DNA of 60,703 nt, from contig CAZJDM010000004.1 in NCBI GenBank assembly GCA_964544765.1, forward strand, positions 1 to 60,703, written 5' to 3'. The stretch's first letter is position 1. Each line of letters starts with the position of its first letter. The notes below the pieces were generated by a model, which saw nothing but the letters and a program-made list of their open reading frames with translations, searched no databases and was not told the DNA's origin. The translations under genes were made by a program, and so were the position numbers. Origin of the DNA: CAZJDM01 sp964544765. GTDB taxonomy: Bacteria; Bdellovibrionota_B; Oligoflexia; CAYFLR01. Shown here piece by piece: positions 50,819 to 60,446 of the stretch.

Positions 50819-50846
50819 AACATTTTTATTTAGATAAAAAAATGTT
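50819..50846. promoter_or_regulatory. Hairpin upstream of the basic coiled-coil gene
   Basis: AACATTTTT (50819-50827) and AAAAATGTT (50838-50846), 9-base perfect arms, 20-47 bases before the minus-strand start at 50799. Confidence 0.35.
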
Positions 50847-51033
50847 AAATAAATAGTAATAAGATGTGCTTGGATAGATTCATAAAGTTGATGTATTAGA
50901 AATTAATAGAGAAATTTAGGTAAACACTAGATGATCAAAAATAACAAAAGGTGCTGGATTTATTTAAAGAAATATGATCTTCTTTGTATAATTAATTAAA
51001 TTTTGAATTATATTTTTTTGGGCTGGAGTCGTC

Positions 51034-52707
51034 ATGCCGGATAGTGAAAATATATTATATCGAGAGAGATTAAAATATAAACCTAGGTTACCAGATGTTC
51101 TTAATAAAAATATATTATCCGTAGGTTTTAAGACTAAACCTGCGGTTGTTGGTGCTGGAATATCACCTTCTTTACAGAAACTATTTCCCAATTTAATTCA
51201 ATTTTCAACAGTTGAAATCGCTGCTTCTAACTCCAATAAAGGGGATTCTTCAAGTAATAGTAACTTTCGTATTGGAGTTGTTCTAGGTGGAGGACAAGCT
51301 CCTGGGGGACATAATGTTATAGCGGGGTTGTATGACGCAATTAAGAAGTTTGATGATCAAAATAGTTTAGTAGGCTTTTTAGGTGGTTCAGAAGGTCTTT
51401 TAAAAGGGCAATTTATTGAAATAACAGGTGAGATGGTTGACAGTTATAGAAATACTGGTGGATTTGACCTAATTGGTAGTGGTAGAGGTAGGTTGGATGA
51501 TTCGAGCCAGTTTGCTATTTGTGGAAAAATGGTTGAAAAATTGAAACTTGATGGAGTGGTTTTTGTTGGGGGACATGATACCAATACTAACGCCGCTATG
51601 TTAGCAGAATATTTTCTAAGCGCTGGAATTGGTTGTAAAGTGATTGGAGTACCTAAGACTATTGATGGAGATCTAAGAAGTACCGCAATAGAGATTCCTT
51701 TTGGTTTTGATACAGCAACTAAAGTTTATACTGAGTTGGTTGGTAATATTATGAAGGATGCGATTTCAGCTAAGAAATACTGGCACTTTATTAAGTTGAT
51801 GGGACGAACTGCCAGCCATATTGCTTTAGAAGTAGCATTAAGAACTAAACCTAATGTTGTCCTTATTTCAGAAGAAATTCAAGCTAAAGGGATGACTTTA
51901 TCTCAAATTACCAATTATATAATTAAAATAATTCTTGATAGGGTGGAAAAAGGATATTCCTTTGGAGTTGTTTTAATTCCTGAGGGATTGATAGGTTTCG
52001 TTCCCGAAGTTAAAATGTTAATTTCCGAAATTAATAATATTTTGGATAAACGTGATAAAGAATTACAATCTAGAATTAGTTTAACTGATAAAACTATATT
52101 TATTCAAAACATTCTAAGTACCCAATCTAGTATGGTATTTAAATCTATTCCTTTTGAAATTCAAAAACAATTGATTATGGAGCGCGATCCTCATGGTAAT
52201 GTCCAAGTATCTTTAATAGATACAGAACGACTTTTGATTTATTTATTAACGATGCGGATGAAGGAACTGCGAATGTCTGGTGAATTTAAGGAAGAATTTC
52301 TTACTCAACGACATTTTTTTGGTTATGAGGGACGCTGTGGTTATCCGACTAATTTTGACGCGGATTATACATATTCTTTGGGTATGACAGCTTTTTTACT
52401 AATTAGATTTGGCCTTACGGGGTATATGGCACATGTCTCCGGTTTAAAAGGAGATGTTAAGGATTGGCGCTGTGGTGGAGTCCCCTTTTCCTACTTGCTT
52501 GAAATTACTCAAAGATATAATGAAGAAGTACCATCTCTTAAAAAGAGTTTCGTTTCTTTAGAAAGTAAATCTTTTAAAACTTTAGCTAAGTTGAGGGAAA
52601 GTTGGGCTTTGGAAAATGATTATTCATATCCAGGCCCGATTCAGTATTTTGGAGTTTCAGAGTTGGTAAATCAGAGGCCCAAAACTCTTGAGCTGGATGA
52701 TTTGTAA
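51034..52707 (+). CDS. PPi-type 6-phosphofructokinase (long form), altered Mg motif
   Basis: 557 residues, the size and layout of the long (beta-type) diphosphate-fructose-6-phosphate 1-phosphotransferases of plants, spirochaetes and chlamydiae. Seen: G-V-V-L-G-G-G-Q-A-P-G-G-H-N-V, T-G-G-F-D-L-I-G-S-G-R, P-K-T-I-D-G-D-L, G-F-D-T-A-T-K, K-L-M-G-R-T-A-S-H-I-A. The family's GGDD motif reads V-G-G-H-D-T-N-T-N-A, so the first Asp, which helps bind Mg-phosphate, is His. The second Asp (the PPi hallmark) and the catalytic TID are kept. Activity or donor may therefore differ. GGAG precedes the ATG. The window also holds an ATP-type enzyme at 17.7 kb. Confidence 0.87.
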   Translation: MPDSENILYRERLKYKPRLPDVLNKNILSVGFKTKPAVVGAGISPSLQKLFPNLIQFSTVEIAASNSNKGDSSSNSNFRIGVVLGGGQAPGGHNVIAGLYDAIKKFDDQNSLVGFLGGSEGLLKGQFIEITGEMVDSYRNTGGFDLIGSGRGRLDDSSQFAICGKMVEKLKLDGVVFVGGHDTNTNAAMLAEYFLSAGIGCKVIGVPKTIDGDLRSTAIEIPFGFDTATKVYTELVGNIMKDAISAKKYWHFIKLMGRTASHIALEVALRTKPNVVLISEEIQAKGMTLSQITNYIIKIILDRVEKGYSFGVVLIPEGLIGFVPEVKMLISEINNILDKRDKELQSRISLTDKTIFIQNILSTQSSMVFKSIPFEIQKQLIMERDPHGNVQVSLIDTERLLIYLLTMRMKELRMSGEFKEEFLTQRHFFGYEGRCGYPTNFDADYTYSLGMTAFLLIRFGLTGYMAHVSGLKGDVKDWRCGGVPFSYLLEITQRYNEEVPSLKKSFVSLESKSFKTLAKLRESWALENDYSYPGPIQYFGVSELVNQRPKTLELDDL

Positions 52708-52724
52708 CTTGCGGTGACCTCTCC

Positions 52725-53375
52725 TCACCTTAAAAGAATAAGATATTGTTTACGAAGGTTCTTAATAAATTCTTTTAAATTGCTTTTCCTAATTTGGGGT
52801 TTCATTTCTTTTTCTTTAAACGATAATAAAATAAAACGTTTTAAAATATATTGATCTAAAATGATTTTTTTTAGAATTTTTTCAGTAAGGTTATTTTGTT
52901 TTATCCATTTTTTGTATGCCTGAGATGAAGGAAATTGAGTCTCAAGATTTTCTATATCTTTTTTTATGTCCTTATCAGAGACTTTAGCGAAACCAATTTT
53001 TTGGGCATGAATACTTAATAATTTAAATTCTATTAAAGGAGTGATTAATGGATCTTCTTTATAGGAAGTGATATTACCCAAATGACTTAACAATAAACCG
53101 GGTGTCATGCCGCTGATTGTCTCAAAAAAATGGGAATATAGTTGTTTTAAAATTAAGAGTGATTGGGGAGTTTTAATCTTTTTTAAATATATGATTTGAT
53201 GACGAATCTCCTCTAAAGTAATGGGAGTATGGTCTATGGAAAAGACAACTTTATTGGTATGGGTTGGGGGATTAGTATCAAGGGTGTCTCCTAGTAAGAT
53301 TTTGCTGAAAAAGCCAATTATTAAATAGATAATAAAAAAAAGAGGAATCCTGTAATTTAAATTAGAGTTAAACAT
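52725..53375 (-). CDS. SurA-N-like periplasmic protein
   Basis: About 216 residues. N-terminal hydrophobic segment (I-P-L-F-F-I-I-Y-L-I-I-G-F-F) as signal or anchor, then V-V-F-S-I-D-H-T-P-I-T-L-E-E-I and a helical region with F-P-S-S-Q-A-Y-K-K-W and L-T-E-K-I-L-K-K-I-I, the pattern of the SurA N-terminal chaperone domain. No parvulin isomerase domain follows. ATG at 53375 overlaps the stop of the beta-barrel-like gene upstream, so the two are coupled: a chaperone-like protein with an outer-membrane-type partner. A GGTGA/TCACC hairpin covers its stop. Confidence 0.6.
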   Translation of the reverse strand: MFNSNLNYRIPLFFIIYLIIGFFSKILLGDTLDTNPPTHTNKVVFSIDHTPITLEEIRHQIIYLKKIKTPQSLLILKQLYSHFFETISGMTPGLLLSHLGNITSYKEDPLITPLIEFKLLSIHAQKIGFAKVSDKDIKKDIENLETQFPSSQAYKKWIKQNNLTEKILKKIILDQYILKRFILLSFKEKEMKPQIRKSNLKEFIKNLRKQYLILLR

Positions 53376-53967
53376 CTGTGCCAATTCCTAAATGTAAACC
53401 ATAAAATGAAAGGTCGGCAGTTTTTACTCCTCTCCAGATTGTAGATTGTAAAGATATATTGTAATTATTGTTGAAAGAAAAAGCTATTTCAAAAAATAAA
53501 CCTATTCCCAGTTCTTGTTTGAAATAGGAATGTTTTTCTAAAATGGACTCGCTATGTGTTTGCCAATTAGTAATGTAACATAATTCAAATCCTGGTTGGA
53601 AAAAAAGGTTTTTTCTGATAGTTATATTTATCTTATTGTGAAGTGCAAGTCGTATTAGATGTAAACCTTTTATTGATGGTGTATATTTTGTTATTGTTGA
53701 CGGAGAAAGAGAACTGTAAATTAAAGAATAACCTGATTCCCATTGTTTAAACGTAGTGGTGTTAAATGAAAGAGCTATTCCGTGACTGTTATTCAATAAA
53801 TGCTTGGTTCTTTCTCTGGTGCTTAAAAAAACATAATGGCTCTTGATATTTATTTTATTTTTAATTGAAGAATTGTTATTTTGGGATTCTGAAAACCCTA
53901 TTTTAGTAAAAAAAATAAGTAATATCAGTATGTTAATTGGTAAAAAATGAAAAAAATTTTGATGCAA
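53368..53967 (-). CDS. Exported beta-rich protein, possible outer-membrane barrel
   Basis: 199 residues. Signal peptide (I-N-I-L-I-L-L-I-F-F-T-K-I-G-F-S), then alternating strands (G-I-A-L-S-F-N, Y-S-L-I-Y-S-S-L, F-F-Q-P-G-F-E-L-C-Y-I, L-G-I-G-L-F-F-E-I-A-F) ending L-H-L-G-I-G-T-D-V. The look is of a small beta-barrel; no family recognised. Start is TTG with AAGGAG seven bases upstream. The SurA-N-like gene overlaps its 3' end by eight bases. Confidence 0.6.
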   Translation of the reverse strand: MHQNFFHFLPINILILLIFFTKIGFSESQNNNSSIKNKINIKSHYVFLSTRERTKHLLNNSHGIALSFNTTTFKQWESGYSLIYSSLSPSTITKYTPSIKGLHLIRLALHNKINITIRKNLFFQPGFELCYITNWQTHSESILEKHSYFKQELGIGLFFEIAFSFNNNYNISLQSTIWRGVKTADLSFYGLHLGIGTDV

Positions 53968-54025
53968 TAGAATGCTCCTTAAAAATGATACTTCAGGTTA
54001 TTGAAAAAGAAAGCTAATTGTCAAT

Positions 54026-55015
54026 ATGAAAAAATTATTAAGAACACTCCCAGGTTTTATATTAAGCGCAATAGCTTTGTGGTTAGTTTTAAAAGAAGTT
54101 TCTTTTGATGAGTTAGTAAATTCTTTTCAAAAGATGGATTTGACCTATCTGTTTTTAGCTCTGGTGGTGGTTGCTATAAATCTCTTTAGTCGTGCCTTTA
54201 GGTGGCAACTAGTTTTAAGGCCTATTCGAGAGATTAATTTAATTGCTTGTTTTCGACTAACTTCTATCGGATATCTGGTAAATAATTTATTACCGTTTAG
54301 AATGGGTGATGTTGCAAAAGGCACATTATTAAAACGGTATAATTTTTCAATGGTTGAGGGGGTGGCAACGGTTTTTTTAGAAAGAGTTCTGGATACGGTC
54401 CTTCTAATATTATTATTTTGTGGCTTACTGATGGCAGTTGATTTATCCATCGACCTGCCAACTGAAATTAAAAATGCGGGAATGTTGGTAGGGATCGTAA
54501 CTTTTTCTATGTTGTTTTTCTTGTTCTTGTTTGTTCGACATAAGAATTTTTTTGAAAATAAGTTGCTGATTTTACTAAAACGTTTCCCTTCTAAAATAGT
54601 GGACCTAGGTAATTCATTATTAGAAAAAGTAAATACAGGTTTTGTTTCATTAAAACATCCGGGACTTTTTTGTTATGTTTTTATAGTAAGTACAGGAATT
54701 TGGTTAGTTGACGCTCTGGTACCTTTTTTCTTTCTAAAAGCCTTTGGAATTGGTTTAGATTATAAGGATGCTTTGGTTTTGTTGATCTTAATAGCGATAA
54801 GTTCAATTGTTCCTACAGCTCCAGGTATGGTTGGGGTTTTTCAATACGTATGCGTCTTATATTTAACTGATCTCCTTAATATTGAAAGGTCGGTAAGTGT
54901 TAGTTTTTCATTGGCCTGGAACTTGTTTCTTTATCTATTTTTAACATGCATCGGTATATTAGCTCTTGTTAGGGAGAGGATCTCTTTTAAAGATGTTTTT
55001 AAAACTCGCTTGTAA
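54026..55015 (+). CDS. Flippase-like membrane protein (UPF0104/LPG synthase TM region)
   Basis: 329 residues with about eight membrane helices. Landmarks of the family: an N-terminal L-S-A-I-A-L-W-L-V-L-K-E-V, R-A-F-R-W-Q-L-V-L-R-P, G-Y-L-V-N-N-L-L-P-F-R-M-G-D-V-A-K, E-R-V-L-D-T-V and P-T-A-P-G-M-V-G-V-F-Q-Y. Proteins of this type correspond to the transmembrane half of MprF and to AglD/YbhN, and are thought to move or modify lipids. The catalytic lysyl-transferase domain is absent. It runs convergent with rsmI. Confidence 0.85.
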   Translation: MKKLLRTLPGFILSAIALWLVLKEVSFDELVNSFQKMDLTYLFLALVVVAINLFSRAFRWQLVLRPIREINLIACFRLTSIGYLVNNLLPFRMGDVAKGTLLKRYNFSMVEGVATVFLERVLDTVLLILLFCGLLMAVDLSIDLPTEIKNAGMLVGIVTFSMLFFLFLFVRHKNFFENKLLILLKRFPSKIVDLGNSLLEKVNTGFVSLKHPGLFCYVFIVSTGIWLVDALVPFFFLKAFGIGLDYKDALVLLILIAISSIVPTAPGMVGVFQYVCVLYLTDLLNIERSVSVSFSLAWNLFLYLFLTCIGILALVRERISFKDVFKTRL

Positions 55016-55083
55016 CTTGGCAATATATGTTGGTTAATGATCAGAGTTCTTGGCACTTAATGACAAGGAATGACAAGTAACGA

Positions 55084-55770
55084 TTATAAGGGAGGTGAAA
55101 TAAGTACTACGAATTCGCCTTTCTTTGGAAGATCCTTCTTCTTAACTATTTCACGGGCAAATCCAACTATAAATTTTTCTTGATTAGTTGTTAAATTTAA
55201 ACACAGACAAATTTTCTTTTTTTGACCTAGTGTTATCAATAGTTCTTCGATGAGACGTTTGAGACGGTATGGTGTTTCCAGGAGAACCATAGTATATGGA
55301 CATGCCGCAATTTCCGATAAATGTTTTTTTCGTAATTCTTTCTTATTGGAGATAAATCCAAAATAAAGGAATCTGTCTATCTGAAAGGGGGAGAGTGTTA
55401 GAGCAGCAGTAATAGAACTTACACCGGGTATAGGTATTATTTTACCTTTTTTTGAACGGATGAATTGTACTAATTTGAATCCGGGATCAGCAATCACTGG
55501 AGTTCCACAATCACTAAAATAAGCTATATTGTTGCCCCTTTTTAATAGTTCCCAGATTTCGTTTAATTTTTCTGTTTCATTATGTTCGTTAATTGGAGAC
55601 AATTCTTTGCGGATACCGTATTGAGTGATAAGACGATATCCTGGCTTGGTTTCTTCACAGTATAAATGCGATGTTTGTTTCAATATATCTATGGCACGCT
55701 TAGTAATATCATCTTTATTACCGATTGGAGTAGATACTAAATATAATGTTCCTAATGAATTTGAATTCAC
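55084..55770 (-). CDS. rsmI: 16S rRNA (cytidine-1402-2'-O)-methyltransferase
   Basis: 228 residues, SAM-dependent tetrapyrrole-methylase fold enzyme that 2'-O-methylates C1402 in the ribosomal decoding centre. Seen: G-T-L-Y-L-V-S-T-P-I-G-N-K-D-D-I-T, C-E-E-T-K, F-S-D-C-G-T-P-V-I-A-D-P-G, P-I-P-G-V-S-S-I-T-A-A-L and E-T-P-Y-R-L. The protein stops about 50 residues earlier than the usual 275-290, lacking the small C-terminal domain; the catalytic part is complete. Start is GTG with AGGAT upstream. Confidence 0.9.
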   Translation of the reverse strand: MNSNSLGTLYLVSTPIGNKDDITKRAIDILKQTSHLYCEETKPGYRLITQYGIRKELSPINEHNETEKLNEIWELLKRGNNIAYFSDCGTPVIADPGFKLVQFIRSKKGKIIPIPGVSSITAALTLSPFQIDRFLYFGFISNKKELRKKHLSEIAACPYTMVLLETPYRLKRLIEELLITLGQKKKICLCLNLTTNQEKFIVGFAREIVKKKDLPKKGEFVVLISPPL

Positions 55771-55926
55771 TTTTGATCCTCTATAACTAAAAAATGCTAG
55801 TCTATATCAGGAGTTATTAGAAAGCAAATAAAATTTTACTTTGAAAGTGTATTAAATTTAATATAAAATAAAATTAAGGGTATTTGTAATTAATTAAAAT
55901 ATTTACTTTCTATCATCTGAGAAGAT

Positions 55927-56496
55927 ATGACCAAGAATGTCCAAATAGTAAAAGATTCAACGGATTTTTTTAGAGAATGTGTGCGCACAGCAGCAGTACA
56001 TCAGAACCAAATGTTAAATCATAATATTGAGTATTATTTGGTTATGTTACTTCATTCTTATATGAAATTAGACTCGACGGAAGAAGAATATTTGGATAAA
56101 CCTTTAGTGCTTATGATGCAAGAAGCCTTGGAAACGTCAGCAAATAATAGTTTGAGTATCTATAAAAAAATAGGTGATCAATCCTTGTACATTTCAGGTT
56201 TTTTTAAAAACTATTTTTTGAATAAACTGTATTCAAAAGATTACTATATGTCGATGGGTAAGACAGCCTATAAGTTTTTATCGACTCATTTTTGTAAAAT
56301 GGGTGATCAGGATTTTTATTCATTATATAGAGATATGCTACAAGGATTTGATAGTTCAGTACTAATTCTAGAAGATATAAGTACCTCACTTAAGGGTTTA
56401 CATAATCAGCATGATCATCTAGCAATACAAGCAAAAGCTAATAGTTTGGTTAAAAAAACTAAACCAAAAACCAAGGAAAAGGTGAAAAAAGACTAA
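55927..56496 (+). CDS. Conserved-looking unknown protein
   Basis: 189 residues, predicted helical and soluble, ending in a Lys-rich tail. The middle, with Y-Y-L-V-M-L-L, L-Y-I-S-G-F-F-K and Y-Y-M-S-M-G-K-T-A-Y-K-F-L-S, resembles uncharacterised proteins I recall from other delta-type Proteobacteria. I cannot name a family or role. It stands 49 bases before a surface protein gene on the same strand and is preceded by an AT-rich region with a probable promoter that is not well defined. Confidence 0.65.
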   Translation: MTKNVQIVKDSTDFFRECVRTAAVHQNQMLNHNIEYYLVMLLHSYMKLDSTEEEYLDKPLVLMMQEALETSANNSLSIYKKIGDQSLYISGFFKNYFLNKLYSKDYYMSMGKTAYKFLSTHFCKMGDQDFYSLYRDMLQGFDSSVLILEDISTSLKGLHNQHDHLAIQAKANSLVKKTKPKTKEKVKKD

Positions 56497-56545
56497 GGTC
56501 TGTAAATAAATATTAAAGTAAAAGTAAGAAAATTGGAGTTATGAA

Positions 56546-58579
56546 ATGATGACCTATTTTAAAGGAATTAAGGGAACTAATTCTATCGTATTAGTAATGG
56601 CTCTTATATTTAGTATTGTTGGAACAATATTTTCTTCAAATATTTTTTCTCAGGATATTAGTAAGGATACACAGAGTCAAAGTAAACTTAGATCAGATAA
56701 AATTGGACCAAGTAATGAATCTAGCATGGTTATGGAAATGGATCTTTCTGGGACCAAATTATTGATACCTACACCAGTACCAAATACCAATAGATTTAGA
56801 GTTTTTTCCTACTCTTTGGATGGTTTATTAAATCAACCATTACAAGTTAGAGAAATGATTAGTAATGTATTATCATCTAGGCAAGTGATGTCAGTGGCTC
56901 CCAAAGATCATTTTCGTGGCAGGAACCTTAGTATTCAAAGAATATATGTTGTTCCGGGTAAAATTGTCATGAGCATAGGAGAGGAAAAAGAAATTGAGGT
57001 TTATGGCATTTCTTTTCAAGGAGAACACAGATTATTATCTACTGATCAATACAATATTTTTCCTAGAACTGAAGGATTAGTTTCTATTGATCGCAATTAT
57101 GCTGCTATTTTAGCTCTAAAACAAGGTATATCGGAAATTATTATTACCAGTAACGGTAATTTTATACGTTTTGTGCCATTGGTCATTACCAAATCTCGAT
57201 CTGAAGAGTCAAAATCAGATGATCAAGAGTTAAAACTAGTAGTAGATAAAACTTTAGCTTTAAACCGATCTGAGCTTATAGATAATGATAATTCAAAAAT
57301 TTTAGATTTTGATATTGACGTGATTGAGAGTATGAATGTCAGTGGTATTGTGACTGCTTTTGGAGAAATGGATGCTAATTTTAAGCCGAGACCGCTCGAA
57401 GACATTCAGGTAACTTTGGTTGGTACTGATTATATTACCAAAACCAGTAGAAATGGAATATTTGTTTTTGAGGGTATACCCGTCAATTCAACTTTTGAAA
57501 TAGATTTTCTTGATTTTAAGGGAGAATTTGTTCGTCGTCGAGATAAATTGAGTGTTCATAAACAAATGCCTTTTAGAGTCTATTCGATGGAATCATTTGC
57601 TCAACTGGATCTAAAAGCCAAAATTATCAACATGGAATATGACTCTGGGAATGCCGTTTGTGGGCAAGTATTGGATAATGATGATAATCCCATAGCTGGA
57701 ATACATGTTTTTTCAAGTGGTGAAGAAAATCCTTATTATTTTAACCTGCTTGGTTTTCCAGATAGCTCTTTAACTAAAACTAATAATTATGGGCGATATT
57801 GTTTCTTCAATTTAGAACCGGGTTTAATTGTTTTGTCAGCATCTGACCCAGATAAAAATATCTTGGGATCAACTCCCTTCAATGTAAATAATGGAGTTCA
57901 ATATTCAGTTGATATTAAAACTTTTTTGCATGAACCTTTAAAGCTTAAGGTAAGGCTGGCTGAACCTGATAGTTATTTGGCCGATGTCAGTGCTGAGATG
58001 GTAGGGATGGTAGATGATGCTGTTACCGATATGAGAGGTGATCTGCAGTTTGATTCAGTTCCTCGTGATAGTTTGGCCAGTGTGATTTTTGATATGAGTG
58101 AATTTGAAAAAACAATTGTAACTATTGATGTTGGTTTAAAACACGCTGTGGATCCATTAGAAGTATCAGATTTACCATTATTTGTAACTGGATTTTATAA
58201 TCATCTCTATAATGCTAATCCAGAGATAATATTAGATGATACTACTAATGGAATAATTTATGTATGGTTAGAGGGTCCGTTCGAATTTTCAAATGATATA
58301 GTGGCAGAGGCAATGGCTATTTCTCCAGAAAATCAAATAGAGAAATTTATCCCTTACTATTTTATAAAGCAACCAAATTTTATTGATATGCAAATGTTAC
58401 AACTTACTGAACAAGTGGAAGAATCCTTTTATCGGAAAGTAGTTCTGTTTTTAGATCTACAACCCGATGAATACAATGTATCCCTCCGGTTTGGAAGACA
58501 CCTTATAAGTAATACAATCACCAGGGTCCTAGAAGATTCAATTTCTCCGGTTAAATTTACTCTCAAATTGGAAAAATAG
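56546..58579 (+). CDS. Exported protein with carboxypeptidase-regulatory-like domains
   Basis: 677 residues. N-terminal signal/anchor (V-L-V-M-A-L-I-F-S-I-V-G-T-I-F). A BIG2-like segment follows (about 130-225, with I-Y-V-V-P-G-K-I-V-M-S-I-G). Then come two or three transthyretin-like units (about 260-350: V-S-G-I-V-T-A-F-G-E with T-S-R-N-G-I-F-V-F-E-G-I-P; about 375-445: V-C-G-Q-V-L-D-N-D-D-N-P-I-A-G with T-N-N-Y-G-R-Y-C-F-F-N-L-E-P-G; the second has Cys on two strands). Such domains are structural parts of surface and pilus-associated proteins. GGAG lies seven bases before the ATG. It resembles nothing specific beyond the domain level. Confidence 0.7.
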   Translation: MMTYFKGIKGTNSIVLVMALIFSIVGTIFSSNIFSQDISKDTQSQSKLRSDKIGPSNESSMVMEMDLSGTKLLIPTPVPNTNRFRVFSYSLDGLLNQPLQVREMISNVLSSRQVMSVAPKDHFRGRNLSIQRIYVVPGKIVMSIGEEKEIEVYGISFQGEHRLLSTDQYNIFPRTEGLVSIDRNYAAILALKQGISEIIITSNGNFIRFVPLVITKSRSEESKSDDQELKLVVDKTLALNRSELIDNDNSKILDFDIDVIESMNVSGIVTAFGEMDANFKPRPLEDIQVTLVGTDYITKTSRNGIFVFEGIPVNSTFEIDFLDFKGEFVRRRDKLSVHKQMPFRVYSMESFAQLDLKAKIINMEYDSGNAVCGQVLDNDDNPIAGIHVFSSGEENPYYFNLLGFPDSSLTKTNNYGRYCFFNLEPGLIVLSASDPDKNILGSTPFNVNNGVQYSVDIKTFLHEPLKLKVRLAEPDSYLADVSAEMVGMVDDAVTDMRGDLQFDSVPRDSLASVIFDMSEFEKTIVTIDVGLKHAVDPLEVSDLPLFVTGFYNHLYNANPEIILDDTTNGIIYVWLEGPFEFSNDIVAEAMAISPENQIEKFIPYYFIKQPNFIDMQMLQLTEQVEESFYRKVVLFLDLQPDEYNVSLRFGRHLISNTITRVLEDSISPVKFTLKLEK

Positions 58580-58591
58580 ATTAAATCTATT
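58575..58591 (+). terminator. Weak hairpin after the surface-protein gene
   Basis: AATAGAT-TAA-ATCTATT at the stop codon, then ATTTTATTT. AT-only stem, so low strength. Confidence 0.3.
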
Positions 58592-58615
58592 ATTTTATTT
58601 GTATATAATCAATTT

Positions 58616-58643
58616 TTGTTTATATATGAGTTTTATGTATAAT
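58616..58643 (+). promoter_or_regulatory. Promoter for glnS
   Basis: TTGTTT (58616-58621), 16-base spacer, perfect TATAAT (58638-58643). The predicted transcript start near 58650 puts the first ATG (58651) at or beside the 5' end and supports the second ATG (58669). Confidence 0.55.
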
Positions 58644-58668
58644 TTGTTTTATGGATTTGAGGGAGAAA

Positions 58669-60378
58669 ATGGATAAATCGGCCAATAAAGATGAAGTAAT
58701 CACCAATTTTATTCAAGATATTATAGTCGAAGATTTAAAGAAAAATAAAAATGATGGTCGAGTTTTAACTAGATTTCCGCCTGAACCTAATGGTTATTTG
58801 CATATAGGGCACGCTAAAACAATTTGTCTAAATTTTGGTATTGCTAAAGAGTATAGCACTAATTGTCATCTGCGTTTTGACGATACTAATCCGAGCAAAG
58901 AAAGTGAAGAATATGTTGAATCAATCAAAACTGATGTTAAATGGCTCGGATTTGATTGGGGAGAATATCTATTTCACGCTTCAGATTATTTTGACCGGTT
59001 ATATGATTTTGCTGTTCAACTCATTAAAAAAGAAAAAGCATATGTGTGTGATTTAAGTCCCGATGAAATTCGTGAGTATAGGGGTACCTTAACCGAACCA
59101 GGTAAAAACAGCCCCTATCGGAATCGTTCGATCCAAGAAAATCTAGATTTATTTGAGAGAATGAGAGCCGGTGAATTCAAAGATGGTGAAAAATTGCTTA
59201 GAGCTAAGATTGACATGGCTTCTCCAAATATGAATATGCGTGATCCGGCTGTTTATCGTATAAAACATGTTTCTCATCAAAGAACTGGCGATAAATGGTG
59301 CATCTATCCGATGTACGATTTTACTCATTGTTTATCGGACTCAATCGAGAGAATTACTCATTCTCTTTGTACGTTGGAATTTGAGGATCATCGACCTTTA
59401 TATGACTGGTTTTTAGATCAATTAGAGGTAGAGTGTCATCCTCAACAAATTGAATTTTCCAGATTATCGTTAGATTTTACAGTAATGAGTAAACGTAAGT
59501 TGTTGGAACTAGTTGAAGGAAAATATGTAAATGGTTGGGATGATCCTAGAATGCCTACCTTGAAAGGTCTACGCAGACGGGGTTATACGCCGGACTCTAT
59601 TCGTGATTTCTGTAGTAGAATTGGTATTACTAAGAAAGAAAACCGAATTGAGGTGGGATTATTGGAAAATTGCATTCGTGAAGATTTAGAAACTAATACC
59701 AAAAGAGTTTTGGCCGTTCTTCGTCCTATTAAAGTTGTTATTGATAATTATCCAGAAGGGCAGGTTGAGGAACTGGAAGCTCCTTATCATCCTAATGATC
59801 CTGAGATGGGATCAAGAAAGATAAAATTTGCTAAAACATTATACATCGAGAGGCAGGATTTTTTAGAAGATCCGCCTAAAAAGTTTTTTCGACTTGGTCC
59901 AGGACGAGAAGTTCGTTTACGTTATGCTTATTTTATTAAGTGTGTTGATGTAGTTAAAGATCCCAAAACGGGAGAAGTAATTGAAATACATTGTACTTAT
60001 GATCCGGCAAGTAAAGGCGGAAAATCTCCTGATGGAAGAAAGGTAAAAGGAACCTTACATTGGGTATCGGCTGAACATTCTTTTGAAGTGGAGATTCGAT
60101 TGTATGATAGACTTTTTCTTTTGGCTAACCCTGAAGAAAGTAAAGATAATAAGGAAGGTAAAGATTATAAAGAATTTATTAATCCTAACTCACTTGAAGT
60201 TTTTAAAAGTAGCAGAATAGAGGCTAGTCTAAAGGATGCTGAGGCTGGCAGCCGCTATCAATTTGAGAGACAAGGTTATTTTAATGTTGATCCAGTGGAT
60301 AGTACTTCGGAGAAGTTGGTTTTTAACCGAATAGTAACCTTGCGTGATACCTGGGCCAAAATTCAGAACAAAAAGTAG
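58669..60378 (+). CDS. glnS: Glutaminyl-tRNA synthetase
   Basis: About 569 residues, class I synthetase charging tRNA-Gln directly. Seen: R-F-P-P-E-P-N-G-Y-L-H-I-G-H-A-K (HIGH), R-F-D-D-T-N-P, W-L-G-F-D-W-G, Y-P-M-Y-D-F-T-H, H-S-L-C-T-L-E-F-E-D-H-R, V-M-S-K-R-K-L (KMSKS equivalent) and G-W-D-D-P-R-M-P-T-L. The GlnRS-type C-terminal beta-barrels are present (P-A-S-K-G-G, H-W-V-S). ATG at 58669 with GAGGGAG in the leader is preferred over 58651, which would be leaderless. A standard GlnRS suggests the organism need not rely on Glu-tRNA amidation for glutamine codons. Confidence 0.95.
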   Translation: MDKSANKDEVITNFIQDIIVEDLKKNKNDGRVLTRFPPEPNGYLHIGHAKTICLNFGIAKEYSTNCHLRFDDTNPSKESEEYVESIKTDVKWLGFDWGEYLFHASDYFDRLYDFAVQLIKKEKAYVCDLSPDEIREYRGTLTEPGKNSPYRNRSIQENLDLFERMRAGEFKDGEKLLRAKIDMASPNMNMRDPAVYRIKHVSHQRTGDKWCIYPMYDFTHCLSDSIERITHSLCTLEFEDHRPLYDWFLDQLEVECHPQQIEFSRLSLDFTVMSKRKLLELVEGKYVNGWDDPRMPTLKGLRRRGYTPDSIRDFCSRIGITKKENRIEVGLLENCIREDLETNTKRVLAVLRPIKVVIDNYPEGQVEELEAPYHPNDPEMGSRKIKFAKTLYIERQDFLEDPPKKFFRLGPGREVRLRYAYFIKCVDVVKDPKTGEVIEIHCTYDPASKGGKSPDGRKVKGTLHWVSAEHSFEVEIRLYDRLFLLANPEESKDNKEGKDYKEFINPNSLEVFKSSRIEASLKDAEAGSRYQFERQGYFNVDPVDSTSEKLVFNRIVTLRDTWAKIQNKK

Positions 60379-60390
60379 AATCATCCTTAT

Positions 60391-60439
60391 GTAGTAGACT
60401 AAATAAATCCTTCATTCAAGGATAGGGATACTACTTTTT
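60391..60439 (+). terminator. Terminator after glnS
   Basis: Outer stem GTAGTA (60391-60396) with TACTAC (60429-60434), inner stem ATCCTT/AAGGAT (60407-60423), followed by TTTTT at 60435-60439. Confidence 0.55.
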
Positions 60440-60446
60440 CATAATA

